Source: CALVZT01 sp964368755
GTDB taxonomy: Bacteria; Bacillota; Clostridia; Christensenellales; UBA1242
Reading direction: 5' to 3'
Length of the DNA stretch: 64,000 nucleotides
NCBI GenBank assembly: GCA_964368755.1
Contig: CAYJCR010000003.1
Coordinates: forward strand, 56,247 to 120,246
Below the pieces are notes generated by a model. It did not search any database, had not been told where the DNA came from, and saw nothing but the letters and a program-made list of their open reading frames with translations. The stretch's first letter is position 1; the number at the start of each line of letters is the position of its first letter. Positions 57,235 through 64,000 of the stretch are shown here, piece after piece. A program made the position numbers and the translations under genes.

Positions 57235-59760
57235 TTAAATATCTTCTTCTGGAGCTGTCTCTATTTGTTCTTGGCTAATATCTTCTTGAGATACTTCCTC
57301 ATCTTCCTCGTGAGCTGCAACTGATGCACATACAACTTTGTAATTGTCATCTTTGATTCTCATTATTCTGACACCTTGTGTATCACGACAAATCTTACTT
57401 ATCTCATTGGCTCTAAGTCTGATGATTGTTCCGTTGTCGGCTATCATTATGACATCTTCATCTTCTTTGACCTGTTTGAGGCTAACAAGATCTCCTGTCT
57501 TCTTATTGAATACGCCGGCTTTAATACCCTTACCTCCACGTATCTGCAATCTGTAATCATCTGGATTACTACGTTTGCCGAAACCATTAGAAGAGATAGT
57601 CAATATATCACAATCTGGATGAACTACACACATATCTACAATATAGTCGCCTTCGTCAAGTGCTAGGCTTCGTACACCCTGAGTATCACGGCCCATGATA
57701 CGTATATCTGTCTCTTTGAACTTAATACACTTGCCCTTATGACTAGCGACAATAATATGATCTTTGCCATTAGATACATCAACACCGATAAGTTTGTCAT
57801 CTCCAAGAAGTTTGATAGCAATCTTACCAACTTTTCTTATATTCTCGAACTCTTCAAGGCTAGTCTTCTTGATAAGTCCACTCTCTGTTGCCATTACCAA
57901 GAATCCTTCTGTTCCTTCTTGACGTTTGATAAATGCTGTAACTTTCTCTCCCTCGTCAAGTTGAAGTAGATTGATTATTGCTCTGCCTTTGGCTTGTCTA
58001 CTTGCTTCTGGTATTTCATAAGCTTTCTTAGAATATACCTTACCCATATTGGTGAAGAATAGTAGGTCATCGTGGGTATTAGTTACGAACATTGTCTCAA
58101 CAAAATCTTCTTCTTTGGTCTTGAGAGATAATACTCCAACTCCACCTCTACGTTGTGCTTTGTATTCTGATATTGGTTGACGTTTGATATATCCAAAGTG
58201 AGTAAGTGATACCACTACATCTTCTTGATCTATCAAATCTCCAACATCGATATCGCCATAATCAATACTTATCTCTGTTTGTCTTGGAGTATTATATTTA
58301 TCTTTGATCTCCAACAACTCCGTCTTAACTATTGCAAGTACCTTACCTTCATCGTTAAGGATTTCTTTATATTCAGATATTTGCTTTTCTAGTTCTGCAA
58401 GCTCTTCCTGAATCTTGTGTACTTCCATACTAGTAAGACGTTGAAGTCTCATCTCTAGTATTGCAGTAGCTTGCTTCTCTGTGAGCAAGAATTGTGAACA
58501 AAGATTAGCATTAGCTTCGTTCTTATCGATACTTTTCTTGATAACTTTGATTACTTCATCAACATTAGCGAGCGCTATAACAAGTCCTTCAAGAATATGG
58601 GCTCTCTCTTCAGCTTTCTCTAAGTCATATCTTGTCCTACGAGTGATAACACTTCTCTGATGCTCAAGATAATAGAATAACATCTCTTTGAGGTTAAGAA
58701 TGCGAGGTTGTCCATCGACAAGTGCTAGGAATATGATGCCATCGCTTGTCTGCATAGGAGTATGTTTATACAAAGTGTTAAGGACAACTTGGGCATTGGC
58801 ATCTCTCTTGATATCAAATACAAGTCTCATACCATCTCTGTCAGATTCTTCTCTGATATCGCTGATACCTTCAATTCTCTTCTCTTTGACCATATTAGCA
58901 ATCTGTTCAATAAGCTTAGCTTTGTTAACTTGATAAGGAAGTTCGGTAACGACTATTCTTTGTTTGTTTGTCTTCTCATTCTCTTCAATCTCAGCCTTTG
59001 CTCTAAGGACTATAGAGCCTTTGCCTGTCTTGTATGCATTACGTATCGCTGCTCTACCCATAATGATACCCTTAGTTGGGAAGTCTGGCGCTGGAATAAT
59101 CCTAATAAGTTCATCTATATCAATCTGTGGATTGTCGATAAGTGCGATAACTCCATCTATTACTTCTCCCAAGTTGTGAGGAGGAATATTGGTTGCCATA
59201 CCTACCGCTATACCATCAGCACCATTAACAAGTAGATTAGGGAATCTGCTTGGTAATACTTCTGGTTGTTGTAATGTACCATCAAAGTTAGGATAGAAGT
59301 CGATTGTTTCTTTGTCAATATCACGTAGCATCTCTCCCGCAATCTTCGAAAGCCTTGCCTCTGTATACCTCTGCGCTGCTGGTGGATCACCATCGACAGA
59401 ACCGAAGTTACCTTGACCATCAACAAGTGGACATCTTATAGAGAAGTCTTGTGCTAATCTAACCAAAGCCTCATATACAGCACTATCTCCGTGTGGGTGA
59501 TACTTACCTAATACATCACCAACGATACGTGCACACTTTCTGTATGGCTTATCGTTAGAGAGATTGAGCTCTCCCATAGAATATAGTATTCTTCTATGTA
59601 CGGGCTTTAGTCCATCTCTTACATCTGGTATTGCACGACTGACATTGACTGCCATTGCGTATGCTATGAAGGATTTTTTCATCTCCTCATTAACTTCCAC
59701 TTTGATTATCTTTGTATTATCTACAATCTCAGGCTTCTCATCTTTTTCTTTGATACTCAT
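57235..59760 (-). CDS. gyrA: DNA gyrase subunit A
   Basis: 841 residues. The winged-helix domain holds the catalytic tyrosine Tyr132 in AQRYTEARL. The quinolone-resistance region reads YHPHGDSAVYEALVR, with Ser93 and Glu97 at E. coli positions 83 and 87, so no known resistance change at Ser. The coiled-coil gate and the six-bladed C-terminal domain follow. The GyrA box reads QRRGGVG where QRRGG[R/K]G is usual. The end is acidic. With GyrB it introduces negative supercoils. AAGGAAAC precedes the ATG. Last gene of gyrB-mazG-unknown-gyrA. Confidence 0.97.
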   Translation of the reverse strand: MSIKEKDEKPEIVDNTKIIKVEVNEEMKKSFIAYAMAVNVSRAIPDVRDGLKPVHRRILYSMGELNLSNDKPYRKCARIVGDVLGKYHPHGDSAVYEALVRLAQDFSIRCPLVDGQGNFGSVDGDPPAAQRYTEARLSKIAGEMLRDIDKETIDFYPNFDGTLQQPEVLPSRFPNLLVNGADGIAVGMATNIPPHNLGEVIDGVIALIDNPQIDIDELIRIIPAPDFPTKGIIMGRAAIRNAYKTGKGSIVLRAKAEIEENEKTNKQRIVVTELPYQVNKAKLIEQIANMVKEKRIEGISDIREESDRDGMRLVFDIKRDANAQVVLNTLYKHTPMQTSDGIIFLALVDGQPRILNLKEMLFYYLEHQRSVITRRTRYDLEKAEERAHILEGLVIALANVDEVIKVIKKSIDKNEANANLCSQFLLTEKQATAILEMRLQRLTSMEVHKIQEELAELEKQISEYKEILNDEGKVLAIVKTELLEIKDKYNTPRQTEISIDYGDIDVGDLIDQEDVVVSLTHFGYIKRQPISEYKAQRRGGVGVLSLKTKEEDFVETMFVTNTHDDLLFFTNMGKVYSKKAYEIPEASRQAKGRAIINLLQLDEGEKVTAFIKRQEGTEGFLVMATESGLIKKTSLEEFENIRKVGKIAIKLLGDDKLIGVDVSNGKDHIIVASHKGKCIKFKETDIRIMGRDTQGVRSLALDEGDYIVDMCVVHPDCDILTISSNGFGKRSNPDDYRLQIRGGKGIKAGVFNKKTGDLVSLKQVKEDEDVIMIADNGTIIRLRANEISKICRDTQGVRIMRIKDDNYKVVCASVAAHEEDEEVSQEDISQEQIETAPEEDI

Positions 59761-59797
59761 TTTTTTGTTTCCTTATATTTATTTTTGATAACTTAGA

Positions 59798-60184
59798 TTA
59801 TTCGTTGCCGTTCAATATCCAACTTATAGCATCTGCTACTTCATAATCCTCTTTGTTGATCATAAACTTATAATTACGTTTTGTACTACTTACGCACATA
59901 TATTTCTTCGAACCATTACCCATCAACATTTTTTTGTAAAAAGCTTGGGTCTTGTCAGTAAGTGGATTAAGCTCTATGAGAGTCCCTAGTTGCAACTCTC
60001 TGCTTTTGTTAAAAGCTACAATGTTAACTTTCTTTCCACATAGTGCTATTGCATAATCCTTGGCAGAAGCTAACACGCCCACAACTCCAAATCCCGTACT
60101 CGCTGAAAATCCATACATACATATAAGATTCTTGTCTACAAGTTTGTTGGCGTATAGTTCTTTAACCACCTTATCATCTAACAT
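59798..60184 (-). CDS. Hypothetical protein (128 aa) between gyrB and gyrA
   Basis: No family recognised. It is a small, probably cytoplasmic, alpha/beta protein with a central hydrophobic strand segment (FGVVGVLASAKDYAIALCGKKVNIVAF) that could belong to a bacterial PH-like fold, which I cannot verify. AAGGAAGGAAG precedes the ATG, five bases after the MazG-like stop. gyrA begins 37 bases after its stop, so it is inside the gyrase operon. Confidence 0.7.
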   Translation of the reverse strand: MLDDKVVKELYANKLVDKNLICMYGFSASTGFGVVGVLASAKDYAIALCGKKVNIVAFNKSRELQLGTLIELNPLTDKTQAFYKKMLMGNGSKKYMCVSSTKRNYKFMINKEDYEVADAISWILNGNE

Positions 60185-60188
60185 AATC

Positions 60189-60512
60189 TTACTTCCTTCC
60201 TTGGTTCTTAAAATATTTGCGGCACCTTTCTACCTTGAAGTCACGCACTTTGTCGATCTCTTGCTCTCCAAAAACCATTGCCATCTGTTCAACAGTATTG
60301 AGTACATCAGCAATCTCTTCTTGTATGTGAGCAATATTTTCTTTCTTCTTCTCGCTCAACTCAGGGTATTCTTCAGAATTGTTCAATCTTCTGTATTTGC
60401 AGAACTCTTTGGTAAGTTCACTCATCTCTTCGATACACATATACATTTGTGCATCAAAACCCCATTCTTCAATACATTGCTTGTAGAATAATTCTCTTTC
60501 GCTCTTTTTCAT
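60189..60512 (-). CDS. MazG-like nucleotide pyrophosphohydrolase
   Basis: 107 residues with the MazG/all-alpha NTP pyrophosphohydrolase helices. CIEEMSELTKEFCKYRR carries the E-x-x-E metal ligands, and IQEEIADVLNTVEQM the second E-x-x-D. It ends KVRDFKVERCRKY. These enzymes hydrolyse (d)NTPs to monophosphates. It lies eight bases downstream of gyrB and four bases before the next gene, so it is transcribed with gyrase. GAGGTTGAT precedes the ATG. Confidence 0.85.
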   Translation of the reverse strand: MKKSERELFYKQCIEEWGFDAQMYMCIEEMSELTKEFCKYRRLNNSEEYPELSEKKKENIAHIQEEIADVLNTVEQMAMVFGEQEIDKVRDFKVERCRKYFKNQGRK

Positions 60513-60520
60513 ATCAACCT

Positions 60521-62467
60521 CTAAATATCCAACTCTGTTACCAAAGATGCGTTCTCTTCGATGAACTTACGGCGAAGTTCTGGAACCTCTCCCATAAGTG
60601 TACTGAATATTGCATCAGCCTCAATAGCATCTTCCATAGTAACTTGCATAAGTGTACGTTTCTCAGGATTCATTGTTGTCTGCCATAACTGCTCGTTAGA
60701 CATCTCACCAAGACCTTTGTAACGCTGTTGTTCAACGCCCTTTGTACCGAGCCTTGCAAGCTCAATAGCTAATTCTTCATCATTGTACACATATATATCT
60801 TCTTTGCCTTTAGTCAATCTGTATAGAGGTGGCATTGCTATGAATACATGTCCATTCTCAATAAGCTGTCTCATATATCTAAAGAAGAATGTAAGCATAA
60901 GTATACGAATATGACTTCCATCTACATCGGCATCGGTCATACATATTATCTTGTGATAACGAAGCTTGTCCTCATTATACTCGCCATGTATACCACAACC
61001 AAAGGCTGTAATCATAGATTTAATTTCATTATTTTCTAATACTCTATTAAGTCTTGTCTTCTCTACATTAAGTATCTTACCACGAAGTGGAAGTATGGCT
61101 TGGAATCTTCTATCCCTACCTTGCTTTGCTGTGCCTCCTGCACTATCGCCCTCTACCAAGAAGATCTCACACTTGCTAGCATCTCTCTCGGTACAGTCTG
61201 CAAGTTTGCCAGGAAGTGTAGTTGTCTCAAGTATACTCTTACGTCTTGTCATCTCTCTTGCGTTACGTGCCGCATCTCTTGCTCTTTGAGCTGTGATACT
61301 TTTGAGTACAAGTTCTTTAGCCACAACAGGATTCTCTTCCAAGAACTCTCCAAACTTCTCTGTCATAGCCTTCTCTACCAAAGTTCTCATCTCGCTATTG
61401 CCAAGTTTGGTCTTAGTCTGTCCTTCGAACTGAGGATCTTGAAGCTTAACACTAATAACAGCTGTGATACCCTCTCTACAATCTTCACCGGACAACTTCT
61501 CAGACTCTTTAACAATCTTCATTGTCTGGGCATAATCATTGATTACTTTTGTAAGAGCATTCTTAAATCCTACTAAGTGTGTACCACCCTCTTCGGTGTT
61601 GATATTGTTGGCATAAGCATGAATTGTCTCTGTATAACTATCATTATATTGAAGAGCAATCTCAACCTCGCTAGTCTTAGTTATCTTGTTGATATACACT
61701 GGGTCTGGGAAGATTGTTGTTTTGTTCTGATTGAGATATTGAACAAACTCAATTATGCCACCTTTGAACAAGAAGTTATCAAATCTCTCTTTGCCAACTC
61801 TCCTATCTTCAAGCATAATTGTTAAGCCTTTGTTAAGGAAAGCAATCTCTCTAAAACGTGACTTCAATGTATCATAATTAAACTCAGTTGTCTCAAAAAT
61901 CTCTTCATCTGGATAGAAGGTAACTCTTGTTCCACGGTTGCTTGTTGGACCAAGGTTAGCAAGCCTTGCTTGTGGAATACCTCTCTTATATTCTTGCTTA
62001 AAATATGTGTTGTTCTGGAATATCTCAACAATAAGTTTCTTCGACAAGGCATTAACTACCGATAGTCCTACGCCGTGCAATCCACCAGATATCTTATAGC
62101 CTTCGCCACCGAACTTACCACCTGCATGAAGTTTGGTTAAAACAACTTCAACTGCACTTATACCCTCAGTCTTGTGTATGCCTGTTGGAATACCTCTACC
62201 ATTATCATTGACAGTTACAGAGCCGTCATCATTCAATATAACTTCTATCTTATCACAATATCCAGCCAAAGCTTCATCAATACTATTATCTACTATCTCA
62301 GTGATAAGATGATGAAGACCTCTCTCGTCTGTTGATCCTATATACATTCCTGGACGTTTACGAACAGGTTCCAAACCTTCCAATACTTGTATATCACCCT
62401 CATCATATTTGTTAGAATGTGTGAGGTTCTTCTCTTCCTCGGTAATATTATTGTCGATACCCATCAT
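60521..62467 (-). CDS. gyrB: DNA gyrase subunit B
   Basis: About 648 residues. The GHKL ATPase domain has EIVDNSIDEALAGYC, DNGRGIPTG and GGLHGVGLSVVNA. The transducer domain, TOPRIM domain (LVEGDSAGGTAKQ, DADVDGSHI) and C-terminal QRYKGLGEM follow. It powers supercoiling with ATP. The open frame extends to a TTG at 62485, but AAAGGAG lies within that extension and leads to the adjacent ATGs at 62467 or 62464, four or seven bases away. I give the first. First gene of the gyrase operon, downstream of recF. Confidence 0.96.
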   Translation of the reverse strand: MMGIDNNITEEEKNLTHSNKYDEGDIQVLEGLEPVRKRPGMYIGSTDERGLHHLITEIVDNSIDEALAGYCDKIEVILNDDGSVTVNDNGRGIPTGIHKTEGISAVEVVLTKLHAGGKFGGEGYKISGGLHGVGLSVVNALSKKLIVEIFQNNTYFKQEYKRGIPQARLANLGPTSNRGTRVTFYPDEEIFETTEFNYDTLKSRFREIAFLNKGLTIMLEDRRVGKERFDNFLFKGGIIEFVQYLNQNKTTIFPDPVYINKITKTSEVEIALQYNDSYTETIHAYANNINTEEGGTHLVGFKNALTKVINDYAQTMKIVKESEKLSGEDCREGITAVISVKLQDPQFEGQTKTKLGNSEMRTLVEKAMTEKFGEFLEENPVVAKELVLKSITAQRARDAARNAREMTRRKSILETTTLPGKLADCTERDASKCEIFLVEGDSAGGTAKQGRDRRFQAILPLRGKILNVEKTRLNRVLENNEIKSMITAFGCGIHGEYNEDKLRYHKIICMTDADVDGSHIRILMLTFFFRYMRQLIENGHVFIAMPPLYRLTKGKEDIYVYNDEELAIELARLGTKGVEQQRYKGLGEMSNEQLWQTTMNPEKRTLMQVTMEDAIEADAIFSTLMGEVPELRRKFIEENASLVTELDI

Positions 62468-62787
62468 TTGACTCCTTTGATGCAAATAAAACTAATTTTA
62501 CAAAACAAAAACAAATCGTTAATAAGTCAATCAATTGTTGACAAAACGACTGTTCTTTTAGTTACATAGGTATTATACTATAATATATATATATAGTAAA
62601 GTGAAAATGACAAAGTTTTTTGACAAATTTGTATTTTTCGCCCTCATTAGCCCCTATTTGACATTATTTATATATCGGTTGATAAATCTATCAGTTTTAT
62701 AATAATTGCGATTTTTGATAATAATTCCGTCTTAATACTATCATAATGGAGCCTAAGAGAATAAAAAATAAAGGCATAACTTTGCCT
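62468..62787. other. Intergenic region between recF and gyrB
   Basis: 320 bases without a gene, very AT-rich. It contains the recF terminator at its right end, the gyrB promoter (62572-62600), a run of (AT) dinucleotides and a short palindrome TGATA-AATC-TATCA near 62680-62694. I find no DnaA box. Confidence 0.55.
62572..62600 (-). promoter_or_regulatory. Promoter of the gyrase operon
   Basis: Minus strand TTTACT (62595-62600), 17-base spacer, consensus TATAAT (62572-62577), about 105 bases upstream of the gyrB ATG. Gyrase promoters often respond to supercoiling; no evidence for it here beyond the AT-rich -10 region. Confidence 0.55.
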
Positions 62788-62793
62788 TTATTC
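62763..62793 (-). terminator. Terminator overlapping the recF stop
   Basis: 10-bp stem AATAAAGGCA/TGCCTTTATT (62767-62776 with 62783-62792), then a T-rich tract on the minus strand. The recF stop codon lies inside the stem. Confidence 0.8.
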
Positions 62794-63879
62794 TGTAATA
62801 ATATTTCCGTTGTTTATATGGAATATTTTGTCTGTCTGATTGAGCTTATAATTATACTTCGTACAAGTAAGAATGGTTTGTATACCTTCGATTTGTTTCA
62901 AAAACTTTTGTTGGCGATTGTCATCAAGTTCACTTAACACATCATCAAGCAGCAGTATTGGAGTCTCGCCTTTTTCTTCACAAAAAAGTTCAAGTTCTGC
63001 TATCTTAATAGATAATGTCGCAAGTCTTTGTTGTCCTTGAGAACCATATTTTCTTAAATCAATATTATTCGCTATTATCTTAATATCATCTCTATGTGGA
63101 CCGATTGAGGTATATTTGAGATTAAAATCTTTTTCAATATTTTCTGTTAGTTTACGTAAGATGCTCGCTTTTATCTCTTCAATACTATCCCCTATCTCAC
63201 CTTGATAAGAGATATTTAATTCTTCTTTTCCATCTGTTATATCTTTGTGAATCCTCTGGGCAGGTAAAGCTAATTTGCTTATAAAATCTAATCTATACCA
63301 TATAATCTTACTTGCTATATCACTAAATTGTTCATCCCATATAGATAAAGTATCTTTGAGTACTTTGAAAGAGTTTGTTTCTTTGAGTAATTTATTTCTT
63401 TGAGTAAGAATCTTGTCATATCTTAGAAGTAAATAAAAATAGTTTTTGCTAAGTTGACTTATATCTATATCCATAAATCTTCGTCTATCGTAAGGCTCTT
63501 CTTTAACAAGTTTTATCTCATCAGGAGAAAAATATACAACGGTTAATTCTCCCATAAGTTCACCTATTTTTTTAATAGGGATACTGTTGATTTTGACGGT
63601 TTTTTTATCGCCTTTTAGTATAGTTATTTGAATATTAGTTTTGTTATATTTTTTTTGAACTGTTACATTGATTTTAGACTTTTCTTGTCCCCAAAGAATC
63701 AAATCTTTTTCTTTATTCAATCTAGGAGATCTTCCAATACTAGCAAAAAAAACACTCTCAAGAAGATTAGTCTTACCCTGCGCATTATCCCCAACAAAAA
63801 CATTGAGTCCTGGTGCAAAATCTATATCACATTGAGAATAATTACGATAATATTGGAGTTGAAGATTTTTGATTTGCAT
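62788..63879 (-). CDS. recF: DNA replication and repair protein RecF
   Basis: 363 residues, SMC/ABC-type ATPase. Walker A is GDNAQGKTN (30-38), the signature region is GSQGQQR and Walker B is ILLLDDVLSELD. The MQIKNLQLQYYRNYSQ start is typical. RecF loads RecA with RecO/RecR at single-strand gaps. GAGGAAAATTA precedes the ATG. In most Bacillota it follows dnaA-dnaN, which would lie to the right of the window. A terminator at its end separates it from gyrB. Confidence 0.95.
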   Translation of the reverse strand: MQIKNLQLQYYRNYSQCDIDFAPGLNVFVGDNAQGKTNLLESVFFASIGRSPRLNKEKDLILWGQEKSKINVTVQKKYNKTNIQITILKGDKKTVKINSIPIKKIGELMGELTVVYFSPDEIKLVKEEPYDRRRFMDIDISQLSKNYFYLLLRYDKILTQRNKLLKETNSFKVLKDTLSIWDEQFSDIASKIIWYRLDFISKLALPAQRIHKDITDGKEELNISYQGEIGDSIEEIKASILRKLTENIEKDFNLKYTSIGPHRDDIKIIANNIDLRKYGSQGQQRLATLSIKIAELELFCEEKGETPILLLDDVLSELDDNRQQKFLKQIEGIQTILTCTKYNYKLNQTDKIFHINNGNIITE

Positions 63880-64000
63880 TAATTTTCCTCAAATACATAT
63901 TACAACATTCTTGATTATTTGTAAATAAAATGTTAAACTAAAAATATCATTATATTATCTATATTATATATAAAATTACATTCAGAATATATTTTTTAAT
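63880..64000. other. Region upstream of recF, no gene seen
   Basis: 121 very AT-rich bases to the window edge. No DnaA box and no coding frame with a ribosome binding site. The next gene to the right cannot be named from the sequence. Confidence 0.4.

Overview
The window looks like a chromosomal segment, near the replication origin, from an AT-rich, probably spore-forming member of the Clostridia/Bacillota. The evidence is a spoIIE gene, Shine-Dalgarno sites of the AGGAGG type, sigma-A-type TTGACA-17-TATAAT promoters, GatCAB amidotransferase, a DUF951 (YyzM) protein, and the order recF-gyrB-(mazG-like)-gyrA. It is scaffolded: three blocks of exactly 100 N are present. Two of these are flanked by identical 55-bp copies, so they are contig overlaps rather than missing DNA. 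I see no rRNA, CRISPR array, prophage or insertion sequence.

Layout. 0-3.5 kb: the 5' end of a ribose-phosphate pyrophosphokinase gene, unknown genes, and a run of small enzymes (alpha/beta hydrolase, histidine phosphatase with a decayed partial copy beside it, GNAT acetyltransferase), then tRNA-Arg(UCG). 3.7-10.2 kb (+): DUF951, signal peptidase I, a membrane-anchored unknown, then an operon aspS-gatC-gatA-gatB, which fits indirect synthesis of Asn-tRNA. 10.2-13.9 kb (-): an unusual guanylate-kinase-like fusion protein and spoIIE (gap 1). 13.9-14.5 kb: a noncoding region with a dense cluster of DnaA boxes. 14.5-17.3 kb (+): queH, Nudix, VanW-family protein (gap 2). 17.4-23.5 kb (-): rmuC, cca, unknown, tilS, radC, Smr-domain protein; then hup (+). 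24.2-39.4 kb (-): one very large surface lipoprotein gene of about 5015 codons built of Ig-like/MBG-type repeats (gap 3). 39.8-41.9 kb (+): dtd, metG. 42-64 kb, mainly (-): two P-type ATPases, argS, ychF, HAD phosphatase, uppP (+), metallo-beta-lactamase-fold hydrolase, PAP2 protein with an apparent frameshift, radical SAM activase, dNMP kinase, SPFH/NfeD pair, gyrA, two small genes, gyrB, recF.

The genes are mostly housekeeping: translation (aspS, gatCAB, metG, argS, tilS, cca, queH, dtd, ychF), DNA topology and repair (gyrAB, recF, rmuC, radC, hup), and envelope (lepB, uppP, PAP2, VanW protein, giant lipoprotein). From 17 to 64 kb nearly all genes point left, which suggests forks travel leftward from an origin beyond the right edge, where dnaA/dnaN would be expected upstream of recF. 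The 14.1-kb DnaA-box cluster is therefore more likely a secondary DnaA-binding locus than oriC, but this is untested.

Most worth a second look: the DnaA-box cluster; a recurrent promoter layout (-35, 17 nt, -10, 6 nt, ATG, no Shine-Dalgarno) at four genes that predicts leaderless mRNAs; the 15-kb lipoprotein gene; the kinase-like fusion protein; and a restorable frameshift in the PAP2 gene.
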